A DNA stretch of 64,000 nucleotides from a virus. Below are positions 23,800-31,741 of the stretch, piece by piece. Made by a program: the position numbers and the translations under genes. The notes below the pieces were generated by a model. The model did no database searches, had not been told where the DNA came from, and was given only the letters and a program-made list of their open reading frames with translations. Where the stretch lies: the IMG/VR virus record IMGVR_UViG_3300027859_000890, positions 62,001-126,000 of that record; one strand, given 5' to 3'. Numbering within the stretch: position 1 is the first letter of the stretch; each line of letters starts with the position of its first letter.

Positions 23800-25000
23800 T
23801 ACTTATTGCGTATATCCATTCATAAATGTGCATACAAACACTGACGGCAGATGTAAATTATGTTGTCACGTTTATGGCGAAGATTATATAAAAGTAGATG
23901 GCAAAGATGCTGTGCTTGGCAAAACAAATTGGAACAATATTTGGAACAGCAAGTATATGCTAGATGTACGTGCAAACTTACTTTCAGGAAAGAAAGTAAA
24001 AGAGTGCAATAGATGTTACGAGCACGAAGAGAAAGGTTTACAAAGCAGTAGGCAATGGGCAAATGAAAATTATAAACAACCATTATTGCATAGCAACCCT
24101 ACTCACCTGGAACTTCGGCTCGGCAACAAATGTAATTTAAAGTGCAACAGTTGCTGGAGTGTAAGTAGTAGTCAAATATACAAAGAACGTAAAAAAATAT
24201 TAGCAAACGAAACTGTGCCGAAATGGTTAGATGATCAATGGCAACACGAAATAAAAAGTGTAGAATCTTTTGATTGGCAGTGGTATGAAACACAAGAGTT
24301 TCGTGACTTTGTAGACCAAGTTGCACCAACATTAGAACGTTTGTATATGACAGGTGGTGAGCCAACTATGATTGATGCTAATCAGTATGTGCTTGACAAA
24401 CTTGTAGAAGCAGGTAATACAAAATGTCACGTTGCTTGGACAACAAATATGACAACGTGGCCTGAAGGATTTTATGACAAACTAGATTTTTTTGACAGCA
24501 GCGAAGTGCAGATGAGCATAGATGGTTATGGCGATCACAATATGTACATACGCTATCCAACTGATTGGAAAAAAGTAGAAGAAAATTTTACAAAAGCAAT
24601 GACATTGCCTGAAAAAGTACAACTAAAAATTTACTTTGTATATCAAGCGTGGAATGTATTTGATGTAGATAGGCTAATACGTTGGCTAGAAGAACGACAA
24701 ACAAGACGTGTAGACTTTGTGCCTATATTCTTAGAACATCCAGATCAACTACACAGTTGCGTATGGCCAAGAGAAATACAGCACAAAATTATAGGTAAAT
24801 TATTTACATTGCAAACAACAATGCATAGAGATCCTGTTCAAAGAATCATAAACTACACACAAAACACTAATAAATATTCTGCTGAGAATATAAACAGGAT
24901 GAAACAATTCATTTCAATCAACGACAGATATAGGAAATACAAGTTTGCAGATGTGTTTCCGTTACTAAATTATATATTGGAAGATGTATGCGAGACATAA
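23792..25000 (+). CDS. Radical SAM enzyme C (N-terminal twitch type)
   Basis: A 402-residue protein from the ATG at 23792, chosen because the conserved block begins right after (MSDTYCVYPF) and it overlaps the previous stop. Auxiliary cysteines 6, 21, 24-25, 72, 75; core CNLKCNSC (Cys114, 118, 121); SAM motif TGGEP; tail FADVFPLL. The same architecture as enzymes A, B and D with a clearly divergent sequence. Confidence 0.9.
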   Translation: MSDTYCVYPFINVHTNTDGRCKLCCHVYGEDYIKVDGKDAVLGKTNWNNIWNSKYMLDVRANLLSGKKVKECNRCYEHEEKGLQSSRQWANENYKQPLLHSNPTHLELRLGNKCNLKCNSCWSVSSSQIYKERKKILANETVPKWLDDQWQHEIKSVESFDWQWYETQEFRDFVDQVAPTLERLYMTGGEPTMIDANQYVLDKLVEAGNTKCHVAWTTNMTTWPEGFYDKLDFFDSSEVQMSIDGYGDHNMYIRYPTDWKKVEENFTKAMTLPEKVQLKIYFVYQAWNVFDVDRLIRWLEERQTRRVDFVPIFLEHPDQLHSCVWPREIQHKIIGKLFTLQTTMHRDPVQRIINYTQNTNKYSAENINRMKQFISINDRYRKYKFADVFPLLNYILEDVCET

Positions 25001-25980
25001 AGGCTATAATACCTGCAAAAGATAAATGGGTCAGTTTGGTATGGCAAGTCAACGACTGGTGTAACTTCCGTTGTACGTATTGTAGTGAATGGAATTGGGC
25101 TGGACGTAACAAAAACGAAGATGACATTGATCTGATTGTTACAACATTAGAACGCATTATGCTACACTACAAAGACAAAGGATACAAATATTTTAAACTT
25201 TATCTCAGTGGTGGTGAGCCTACTTTTTGGAAAGCAATTATTCCTGTTGTAGAAAAGTTTAGAGAAATAGCAGAATGGCCTGGTAGTTGTGTAGGTATAA
25301 ACACAAACTTCAGTAGGCCTATATCTTGGTGGGAAAAGCATCATCATTTGTTTGAAGATGTAGTTGCAAGTTATCACGCAGAATGGACAAAAGAAGAAAA
25401 GTATTTACAAACTTATAAGTTTTTACAAGACAAGAAAAATTATCTTTGCAGTAGAATTATGATGCATCACAAATACTTTCAGCAGTGTGTGGATTTTGGA
25501 GATAAAATTAAAGACACTTGCGATAATTATATGATTGAATATGCGCCAGTGTATGATGAACTACGTCCTAGCACTGATCCATATTTTTATGAAGAACAGT
25601 GGCAAATGGATTTCTTCAAAACACGCAGTAGTGCAAGACAGCAAGTTATACCAATACACAAAGAACCAAACTATGCTTGGGCAAAAGTAATGCACACAGA
25701 TGATACTGTTACAGATATTGATACAAATGCAATCATTACAGAAGGTAAAAACTTTTTTAAAGGTTGGACTTGTAACATACACGAAAGTTTACACATACAT
25801 CCTAACGGTAGGATACAACAAGCAAGTTGCGGTGTTGGACCAATAGTTGGAAATATTGTACAAGGTAAGTTTGATATAAAATTAAACGAAGCAATTGTTT
25901 GTCCTAAAACACATTGTCACTGTGCAGCCGATTTCAACATAAGTAAAGCGAGGCCTGAAAATGTCAACCTCATCGCCTGA
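24988..25980 (+). CDS. Radical SAM enzyme, core-first with C-terminal Cys cluster
   Basis: A 330-residue protein that differs from its neighbours: it has no N-terminal twitch block. The core CNFRCTYC (Cys25, 29, 32) comes at once, then SGGEP, and a C-terminal SPASM-like cysteine set (WTCNIHESLHIHPNGRIQ, then SCG and CPKTHCHC) that could hold an auxiliary cluster. The HPNG turn is typical of SPASM-type domains that read 'G-x-(V/I)' after a cysteine. Coupled to both neighbours by overlaps. Confidence 0.88.
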   Translation: MRDIKAIIPAKDKWVSLVWQVNDWCNFRCTYCSEWNWAGRNKNEDDIDLIVTTLERIMLHYKDKGYKYFKLYLSGGEPTFWKAIIPVVEKFREIAEWPGSCVGINTNFSRPISWWEKHHHLFEDVVASYHAEWTKEEKYLQTYKFLQDKKNYLCSRIMMHHKYFQQCVDFGDKIKDTCDNYMIEYAPVYDELRPSTDPYFYEEQWQMDFFKTRSSARQQVIPIHKEPNYAWAKVMHTDDTVTDIDTNAIITEGKNFFKGWTCNIHESLHIHPNGRIQQASCGVGPIVGNIVQGKFDIKLNEAIVCPKTHCHCAADFNISKARPENVNLIA

Positions 25981-27286
25981 TACATTTTGCTACCACGCTA
26001 TGCAAAGTTTTAGCACTCATCCTCACGGACGTAGCAGGCCTTGTTGTTTTAGTAGACAGGAAACAAGAAAGTTTATGCCTGGTATAAACTTCCAAGATAC
26101 TCCAGAATACAATGATAAAGTAAATGCAGCTCAAAACATCAGCGAATTTATCAATGATCCTGAGATAATGAAAATTAGAGAAGGCTTGTTGAAAGGAGAA
26201 CAACCAAAAGGTTGTGCTGAATGTTTCAAGTTAGAAAAAGATGGTATACGTAGTTTTAGGCAAACTTCAAATGAAATATATGAAGAACATATAGATAAAA
26301 GTCTAAAGAACGTAAGTGAAGATGGCTTTTTAGATCCAAAAGCAATTACATACTTGGACATTAGTTTAGGCAATGTTTGTAATTTAAAATGTAGAAGTTG
26401 TAATCCTTGGGCTAGTCATAGATGGATTGAAGAAGGTCCTACTGTGCCACACACAGATTGGGATGACACAGCATACAAAATTGGTAAACTAAGCAGTACA
26501 GATCCTTGGTTTATCAAAGCGTTTGCAGAAGACTTTTTTGATGACGTTTTACCAAATGTAAAAATAATAAATTTTATTGGTGGCGAACCTTTGGTTGTCA
26601 ATGAACACTATACTTGGTTAGAACACATAATAGAAATGGGCTGGAGCCAAAACATTGAGTTACACTACAACACAAATGGCACAACTATACCAGATAGGTT
26701 GCTAGATATTTGGGATAAGTTTAGAGGTGTAGTTCTAAGTTTAAGTATTGATGCTACAGAAGATTTAGCATACTATGTTAGATATCCAAGCAAGTGGAAA
26801 ATAATAAAACGCAATATAGAAAAATTAAAACAATTCAGTAAAACTCGCACAGGAGTAATTGTTCATACGCACGTAACTCTAAGTGTAATGAACTTGCACG
26901 ACTTGCCTAATGTTTTGAATTGGTGTAAAGAAAACTATGATACTTGGCACTACACTTGGGATTGGGGTAATCACGGATATCAAAATTGCTTACCGCATTT
27001 CAATATTGTAGAATATCCACGCAACCAACACATAAGAAACTTGCCAGAAGAGCGTAAAAAACTTATGAACAATATGTTAGAACAGCAACACGCAAAGTTT
27101 CAAAATGCTGGCTTGCCAGATTGGGAACAGTGGGCAGTAGATGCAATACTAGGATTGAAAAATCAATTAAACGAACAACCCAACGAAGGTGATTGGCAAA
27201 AGTACATTAATAATACTAGAGCAAGTGATAGGTTTAGAAAAGTAAACATCATAGATTATATTCCTTGGATGGAGGAATATATGTAA
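25961..27286 (+). CDS. Radical SAM enzyme D (N-terminal twitch type)
   Basis: A 441-residue protein. Auxiliary block: Cys10 in FCYHAM, Cys28-29, GCAEC (85, 88). Core CNLKCRSC (Cys140, 144, 147) followed by NPW; SAM motif IGGEP. The C-terminus (FRKVNIIDYIPWMEEYM) aligns with the tail of the other paralogs. Last radical SAM gene of the operon; overlaps the SGNH-like gene at TAATG. Confidence 0.9.
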   Translation: MSTSSPDTFCYHAMQSFSTHPHGRSRPCCFSRQETRKFMPGINFQDTPEYNDKVNAAQNISEFINDPEIMKIREGLLKGEQPKGCAECFKLEKDGIRSFRQTSNEIYEEHIDKSLKNVSEDGFLDPKAITYLDISLGNVCNLKCRSCNPWASHRWIEEGPTVPHTDWDDTAYKIGKLSSTDPWFIKAFAEDFFDDVLPNVKIINFIGGEPLVVNEHYTWLEHIIEMGWSQNIELHYNTNGTTIPDRLLDIWDKFRGVVLSLSIDATEDLAYYVRYPSKWKIIKRNIEKLKQFSKTRTGVIVHTHVTLSVMNLHDLPNVLNWCKENYDTWHYTWDWGNHGYQNCLPHFNIVEYPRNQHIRNLPEERKKLMNNMLEQQHAKFQNAGLPDWEQWAVDAILGLKNQLNEQPNEGDWQKYINNTRASDRFRKVNIIDYIPWMEEYM

Positions 27287-27909
27287 TGTACATTGTTGCA
27301 TTTGGCTGCAAAGACTTGGTTGGAAATAAAAATGCAGCATATTTTTTATCAAAAAAATTAGATTGTAATTATATAGATTGCACTACAGAAACTACAAGTC
27401 CACAAAGTATATTTAGAATAGTTACAAAGTATGCAAGTGAACACGAAGACTTCCTTCCTATCATAGGTTGGAGCAATACAGCAAGTTTACAACTTAGAAC
27501 AATATACAGTCGTTTAGAATACACAGGCTTCCACGATCCAAACTATTGGAACTACAGTGCTAATGGCAAAAACTTAAAATTAGAAAACCGTAGACTTGAT
27601 AGATTCAAAGATGTTTTGTTTGATGAACACTTGGTCAATATACGTTGGTGTAATATTGTTGTTAGTTTACAAGAATTCTTAAAAAGTTACAAAATAGATT
27701 ATGTAATGTACAATGTTGAAAATGCTATTGACTGGAATGCAAATACAATGCATATGATAAAATTTATAGATAGATCAAAATACATAGGTGTAGAAAATCC
27801 TAAGGCTAATATAAAAAAGTATGTAAAGAAACTAGGATATAATTTTGCCACAGACGAAGGTCAAAAATGTATTGCTGGTTTACTAAAAGATAAATTGGAT
27901 AGCAAATGA
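27286..27909 (+). CDS. SGNH-like paralog without the catalytic serine
   Basis: A 207-residue protein. The N-terminus MYIVAFGCKDLVG corresponds to block I of its neighbour (VAIGCSHTYG) but has Lys where the nucleophilic Ser should be. The block IGWSNTASLQLR matches IGWTSPFRMELR of the next gene and LQWTSPGRFDYL of the 35493 gene, supporting common descent. It may be a binding or scaffolding partner rather than a hydrolase. The ATG at 27286 is chosen by overlap with the previous stop. Confidence 0.6.
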   Translation: MYIVAFGCKDLVGNKNAAYFLSKKLDCNYIDCTTETTSPQSIFRIVTKYASEHEDFLPIIGWSNTASLQLRTIYSRLEYTGFHDPNYWNYSANGKNLKLENRRLDRFKDVLFDEHLVNIRWCNIVVSLQEFLKSYKIDYVMYNVENAIDWNANTMHMIKFIDRSKYIGVENPKANIKKYVKKLGYNFATDEGQKCIAGLLKDKLDSK

Positions 27910-28628
27910 CAACTATAGTTGCAATTGGTTGCAGTCATACATATGGCACAAGGCTTGATGGTATTCAAAGCAGTAGTCTATTCAATATTAATAATAACTT
28001 TGCTGCCTTGCTTGCAAAAAGAAACAATTTTAAAATAGCACATTTAAGTCAGCCAGGTGGTAGTAATGAATTTATTCATAGACAAACAGTTGATTGGTTA
28101 ACAAGACATAGAAAACGTGACGAAGATTATATCGTGTTAATTGGTTGGACCAGTCCGTTTAGAATGGAACTTAGATATCCAGAGGATTCAGATGTTGAAC
28201 ACGCTGCTCTAAGCAAAATAGATATGAAATACTTTCCTGTTAGCATAGGACAGGAACCAGAGATTGCACAAACAAAACAGTTCAAAAATATACACAGCAT
28301 ATTGCCTATTATGTTTGAAGAAACTAAGGAATATGATATGTGGGCAAGTTATGCACTAGCCACACAGCGTATGCTACAAAAAAACAAAGTAAAATTTTTG
28401 ATGTATAATACTTGCGAAGAAATAAAAATTACGCAAAATAATTCAAGTATTATTAATTTGTTTGATACAATAACTTACCTTAATCCTACTACAAAAGATG
28501 CTAATTTTTTGTATTGGGGATTGAAAAACGGGTATGAAAAGACAGAATGTTGGCATTTGAAACTAGATGCACACATTGCTTGGAGTGAATATTTAGAAAA
28601 AGAGTGTAAAAAACTTGACTACTTTTGA
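27906..28628 (+). CDS. SGNH/GDSL-type hydrolase-like protein
   Basis: A 240-residue protein. Block I GCSHTYG (Ser11 as likely nucleophile), block II-like GGSNEF, block III-like IGWTSPFR, and near the C-terminus WHLKLDAHIAW, whose Asp/His could complete the site. Such enzymes remove or transfer acyl groups on sugars and lipids. Last gene of the radical SAM operon; a new promoter begins within its 3' end (28615). Confidence 0.65.
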   Translation: MTTIVAIGCSHTYGTRLDGIQSSSLFNINNNFAALLAKRNNFKIAHLSQPGGSNEFIHRQTVDWLTRHRKRDEDYIVLIGWTSPFRMELRYPEDSDVEHAALSKIDMKYFPVSIGQEPEIAQTKQFKNIHSILPIMFEETKEYDMWASYALATQRMLQKNKVKFLMYNTCEEIKITQNNSSIINLFDTITYLNPTTKDANFLYWGLKNGYEKTECWHLKLDAHIAWSEYLEKECKKLDYF

Positions 28629-28643
28629 TAACTGTGTTATAAG
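28615..28643 (+). promoter_or_regulatory. Sigma70-like promoter for the SWIM gene
   Basis: TTGACT at 28615-28620, a 17-base spacer, TATAAG at 28638-28643. It marks the end of the radical SAM operon. Confidence 0.6.
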
Positions 28644-28666
28644 TACAAAACAGTGAGGAGAAATTG

Positions 28667-28867
28667 ATGTCTAAATATGGTCCAAGAGTTTACGCTAGTG
28701 ATTTGATAAACACAAAAAATCATTGGGCAGTTGGTGTAGTTTGGAATAGAGAAGGCAGTAAAGGTGTTTACAAAATAGAAATGCAAGATAAAGGTTTTAC
28801 TTGTGATTGTCCAGCGTTTAAGAAATGTAAACATATAAAATCAGTAGAGGAGCAGTTCATTGGCTAA
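28667..28867 (+). CDS. SWIM-type zinc-finger protein, 66 aa
   Basis: CDCPAFKKCKHI at residues 46-57 gives the SWIM pattern C-x-C-x(n)-C-x-H, a zinc finger for DNA or protein binding. Preceding strands (WAVGVVWNREG ... YKIEMQ) are typical of short SWIM proteins. Start at the ATG with GAGGAG upstream. Overlaps the next gene by 8 bases. Confidence 0.75.
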   Translation: MSKYGPRVYASDLINTKNHWAVGVVWNREGSKGVYKIEMQDKGFTCDCPAFKKCKHIKSVEEQFIG

Positions 28868-30038
28868 AAGTGTAGTGAAACGCAAAAAACCCAGAGCAAA
28901 ACGTAATCTAAATGATTGGGATGTTATACGTGAAGACTGGGGTTGGCAAAAAGCAGGCTATTATATCCATTACGAAATTGATAGTAAGCAATGGCTTGTT
29001 AAGATAAAAGAGTTTATAAAAAAGAGATATGATAAAAAAGTTGTAACTTCAATCAACAAACTCCCTGATTGGAAAATTGGTGGTAAAAGTCATTGGGCAA
29101 CAGCGGCACACTTTGAAGAACATTGGCCAGATAAAATACACGAAGGTTATGTAGGCAAACTAAATGAATGGATTCTAAAACTTGCAGAAGAAGGTGCAAA
29201 AGTAGTAGAAGAAAAGAAGAAAGAAGAAAAAGCAAAAAAGAATGTATATGTTCCTAGCATACAAGAACGTATTCGTGATCAAGCATTTCTTGCCTGTGAA
29301 GCCATAGAAGAATGGATGGATGGTTTTATTACAGATAATAAAACGTTTGATCCTAAAGGATTTGATTTTGTAAAACACTTCGCAAAATATAAAGTTACTC
29401 AAGCACACGCAAGAAAAATTAAAGGTTTGTATCAAGGTGAATTAGAAGAAGCATATCTAATACAAGATTTGCCAACACCAGGACAAATTAAAAAATGCAA
29501 GAATGAACGTGAAGCAGATCAATTACAGCAATTACGCGAAGGCTACAGTCATCTAACAAAAAAGGATGCAAAAGCATACTTGACTGCATTAGAGCTACTA
29601 CACGGCGCTTGTGACGTTGTTATAGACGCCGCTAAAGCAAATCGTAAGCCACGTGCTAAGAAAGCACCAAGTAAAGAAAAACTAGTTGCTAAGTTGAAGT
29701 ATATGTTGCGTGATGACAAACTACAACTTGTCAGTGTAAATCCATTAGATATTTTGGATAGCAAAGAAGTTTGGGTATACAATGTTAAGACACGTAAACT
29801 TGGAAAGTATATTGCAGAAGATCACGCAACTTTGCAAGTTAAAGGTACAACACTATTGCATTTCAACGAATTGCAAAGTAAACAAAAAACATTGCGTAAA
29901 CCTGCAGAAACACTTAAAGAATTTAAGAATGCCGGCAAAGTGCAACTAAGAAAATTTATGGATGATATTAAAACCACTGATATCAAATTAAATGGCAGAT
30001 TAAATAGTGATACTATTATTCTCAAATGTGTAAAATAA
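28860..30038 (+). CDS. Lysine-rich hypothetical protein, 392 aa
   Basis: TTG start overlapping the SWIM gene. A basic N-terminus (KRKKPRAKRNLNDWD), a charged coiled-coil-like stretch at about 115-130 (EEKKKEEKAKK), a helical middle and another basic patch (KANRKPRAKKAPSKEK). This looks like a nucleic-acid- or nucleoprotein-binding protein, but no family is recognised. Similar long basic proteins occur in T4-like marine phages. Confidence 0.65.
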   Translation: MAKSVVKRKKPRAKRNLNDWDVIREDWGWQKAGYYIHYEIDSKQWLVKIKEFIKKRYDKKVVTSINKLPDWKIGGKSHWATAAHFEEHWPDKIHEGYVGKLNEWILKLAEEGAKVVEEKKKEEKAKKNVYVPSIQERIRDQAFLACEAIEEWMDGFITDNKTFDPKGFDFVKHFAKYKVTQAHARKIKGLYQGELEEAYLIQDLPTPGQIKKCKNEREADQLQQLREGYSHLTKKDAKAYLTALELLHGACDVVIDAAKANRKPRAKKAPSKEKLVAKLKYMLRDDKLQLVSVNPLDILDSKEVWVYNVKTRKLGKYIAEDHATLQVKGTTLLHFNELQSKQKTLRKPAETLKEFKNAGKVQLRKFMDDIKTTDIKLNGRLNSDTIILKCVK

Positions 30039-30041
30039 ATA
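30035..30041 (+). promoter_or_regulatory. Late promoter core before the 30099 gene
   Basis: ATAAATA directly at the preceding stop codon. The 60-base leader that follows contains GGAG and CTCC complements that could pair; no named RNA element is recognised there. Confidence 0.4.
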
Positions 30042-30098
30042 TATTGCTAAGGAGTTCGCCACGAGCCTCCTATATCAAAAGGCAGGGGATACATAAAT

Positions 30099-30404
30099 TT
30101 GACATTAGAAAAACTTAAAAAACAACTATTGTGGTGGAATAAAGCGGCAGTGGTGGCACCAATCTTTGTTACTACATTTTTGGTGTTACTGTGGTATGCT
30201 TCTATATGTCCGCCCGACCAATTATTTTTAACAGCCTGTGGGCTGTATTTCGCTACCGCAGTAATCTGGTGGTGGTGGACAATGCGAGGTATAGCATACC
30301 TTGTAGCATTGATGCAGAAGATACAGGAAGATATGCTCGAAGCATCAAAAGACCTAAAAAGTATTCGTAATGAGATACAGGTTGACAACCAATCTACTAA
30401 GTAG
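30099..30404 (+). CDS. Two-helix membrane protein, 101 aa
   Basis: TTG start. Two hydrophobic helices at about 18-35 (VVAPIFVTTFLVLLWYA) and 44-66 (LTACGLYFATAVIWWWW), then an amphipathic helix. A holin-like layout, but it lies far from the lysis genes at 62-64 kb, so its role is open. Its 3' end carries the -35 element of the queD promoter. Confidence 0.55.
   Translation: MTLEKLKKQLLWWNKAAVVAPIFVTTFLVLLWYASICPPDQLFLTACGLYFATAVIWWWWTMRGIAYLVALMQKIQEDMLEASKDLKSIRNEIQVDNQSTK
30379..30396 (+). repeat. 18-base promoter repeat, copy 2
   Basis: Identical to 2185-2202 (AGGTTGACAACCAATCTA) and likewise placed on a -35 element. Confidence 0.6.
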
Positions 30405-30410
30405 TATTAT
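30382..30410 (+). promoter_or_regulatory. Sigma70-like promoter for queD
   Basis: TTGACA at 30382-30387, a 17-base spacer, TATTAT at 30405-30410. The predicted transcription start, about 30417, falls exactly before the AGAGG hairpin of the queD leader. Confidence 0.65.
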
Positions 30411-30417
30411 TAAACTA

Positions 30418-30476
30418 AGAGGACTATGTGTTCGACCCTCTATAAATATTCCGCACACTCCGTATTGACAAGGAGT
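30418..30476 (+). promoter_or_regulatory. Structured queD leader (possible preQ1-like element)
   Basis: AGAGG (30418-30422) pairs with CCTCT (30437-30441), followed by an A/T-rich tail. ACCCTCTATAAA here matches the 3' half of preQ1-I riboswitches. The loop GTGT could pair with ACAC at 30455-30458. Further on, ACTCC (30457-30461) can pair with GGAGT (30472-30476), which contains the queD ribosome site. The same bases hold a TATAAATA late core (30441-30448), so the likeness may be chance. Confidence 0.3.
30441..30448 (+). promoter_or_regulatory. Late promoter core for queD, exact TATAAATA
   Basis: Exact late consensus, preceded by C, 33 bases before the queD ATG. With the 30382 promoter it would give early and late transcripts with different leaders. 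Confidence 0.55.
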
Positions 30477-30481
30477 ATAAT

Positions 30482-30925
30482 ATGAGTTATTACAGTACAA
30501 AAACATATGGGCACAACATTGGATTGAGTGCCTGCTTTAGACAACCTAATGCACATTCACATTGCAAATTTTTACACGGATATAGTTTGCAATTTAAATT
30601 TACGTTTTCAGCAATTAATCTTGATGAGCGTAATTGGGTAGTTGACTTTGGTGGCTTGAAGCCGTTGAAAGCGTGGCTTGAAGAAAAGTTTGATCACAAA
30701 GTTATACTAGACGTTGAAGATCCTTTTATGGAGCATTTTGATAATCTTGCGGCAGCAGGACTATGTGAACTTACAAAGTTTGATGGTGTAGGCGTTGAAC
30801 GTTTTGCATATCACGCTTGGGTGTTTGCAAATAAACTTGTTGACGAAATGACTGACGGACGTTGTAAATGCGTTGAAGTAGAATGTGCTGAACACGGTGC
30901 AAATTCGGCGATATACAAAGTATGA
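30482..30925 (+). CDS. queD: 6-carboxytetrahydropterin synthase-like protein
   Basis: A 147-residue protein. ACFRQPNAHSHCKFLHGYSL carries the metal and catalytic residues of the bacterial QueD subfamily (SHC-x-F-LHGY), then NWVVDFGGLKPLKAWLE and FDHK. It turns dihydroneopterin triphosphate into 6-carboxytetrahydropterin for the 7-deazaguanine pathway (queuosine, or phage DNA deazaguanine modification). No queE, queC or folE is in this window; the eight radical SAM genes here do not show the QueE cysteine spacing. Overlaps the next gene by 4 bases. Confidence 0.85.
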   Translation: MSYYSTKTYGHNIGLSACFRQPNAHSHCKFLHGYSLQFKFTFSAINLDERNWVVDFGGLKPLKAWLEEKFDHKVILDVEDPFMEHFDNLAAAGLCELTKFDGVGVERFAYHAWVFANKLVDEMTDGRCKCVEVECAEHGANSAIYKV

Positions 30926-31347
30926 AGATATTAATATTTGGCCTACCAGGAAGCGGCAAAACAACATTGGCAAAATCATTTGCTGAGTTGATAGGTGGAG
31001 TACATTTAAACGCTGACGCAGTACGAACCAAATATAATGATTGGGACTTTAGTAAAGCAGGGCGTGTAAAGCAAGCACAACGTATGCGTCTTTTAGCAGA
31101 TGGTGTAGTTATGGCAGGCAAAACTGCCATAGCAGACTTTGTATGTCCTACTTACATAACTAGATTAGAGTTTAATCCTGACTTTACAGTTTGGATGGAT
31201 ACTGTTGATGGTTGTGAATATAATGACACTAATATTTTATTTGAACCACCTGAAAAAGTAGATTATCACGTAGGTGAATGGTTCAGTAACACACACGAAG
31301 CATTAGAACCTGTCATCAAAAGATGGATGGAAAGAAATGGTGTTTGA
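30922..31347 (+). CDS. APS-kinase-like P-loop kinase
   Basis: A 141-residue protein. The P-loop GLPGSGKT is at residues 7-14, followed by HLNADAVRTKYNDWDFS (phosphate-acceptor site like APS kinase), then AIADFVCPT and a lid region. It could phosphorylate adenylylsulfate or a nucleoside/sugar. It is shorter than CysC, so the substrate is uncertain. Flanked by QueD and a nucleotidylyltransferase in one coupled run. Confidence 0.65.
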   Translation: MKILIFGLPGSGKTTLAKSFAELIGGVHLNADAVRTKYNDWDFSKAGRVKQAQRMRLLADGVVMAGKTAIADFVCPTYITRLEFNPDFTVWMDTVDGCEYNDTNILFEPPEKVDYHVGEWFSNTHEALEPVIKRWMERNGV

Positions 31348-31741
31348 TTTTAAAAAACCTACTGTACAGTTGTTAGGCAGATGGCAACCTTGGCACGAAG
31401 GACATACTGCTCTTTTTAAAAAAGCACTAGAACAAACAGGCCAAGTTGTTATAATGGTGCGTGATGTAAATGGTGCTGATGCTGGAATGGGCAATAAAGA
31501 CAATCCTTTTCATATGCGTGAAGTGCGTGGACAAATAGATCGTGCCTTAGAAGCAGAAGGTTATACAAACGGTATTGAATATCACGTTATGTTAGTACCA
31601 AACATTGTAGACATAAGTTATGGTCGTAAAGTTGGTTACACATTTACAGAACAGGATTTAGGTGAAGAGATACACGAAATAAGTGCAACCAAAATTAGAC
31701 GTAGAATGCGCAGAGAAGGTACACTTGAAAAAAGAAAATGA
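31337..31741 (+). CDS. Nucleotidylyltransferase, short HxGH type
   Basis: A 134-residue protein: GRWQPWHEGH at residues 14-23 (HxGH motif) and EISATKIRRRMR near the end (the IS-x-T-x-IR motif). The length and motifs fit glycerol-3-phosphate cytidylyltransferase or adenylyltransferase relatives. Together with the preceding kinase it could make an activated (CDP- or ADP-) sugar or alcohol for the glycosyltransferase that follows; this chain is inference. Confidence 0.75.
   Translation: MVFDFKKPTVQLLGRWQPWHEGHTALFKKALEQTGQVVIMVRDVNGADAGMGNKDNPFHMREVRGQIDRALEAEGYTNGIEYHVMLVPNIVDISYGRKVGYTFTEQDLGEEIHEISATKIRRRMRREGTLEKRK

Noticed and set aside
24988-25980. Core-first radical SAM enzyme as QueE, the partner of QueD
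   Set aside because: Its cysteines are CxxxCxxC, not the wider QueE spacing, and it has a C-terminal cysteine cluster that QueE lacks.
18073-28628. Ribosomally made peptide (RiPP) system
   Set aside because: Radical SAM plus SPASM-like domains suggest it, but no small precursor gene, leader-binding domain or peptidase/transporter is present in the operon.
30039-30098. tRNA-like or structured RNA before the membrane protein gene
   Set aside because: Short GGAG/CTCC complements exist, but no acceptor, D or T arms can be drawn.
30466-30480. TTGACA followed by TATAAT directly upstream of queD
   Set aside because: The two boxes are only about five bases apart, so they cannot form a promoter; the bases serve as ribosome site and spacer.
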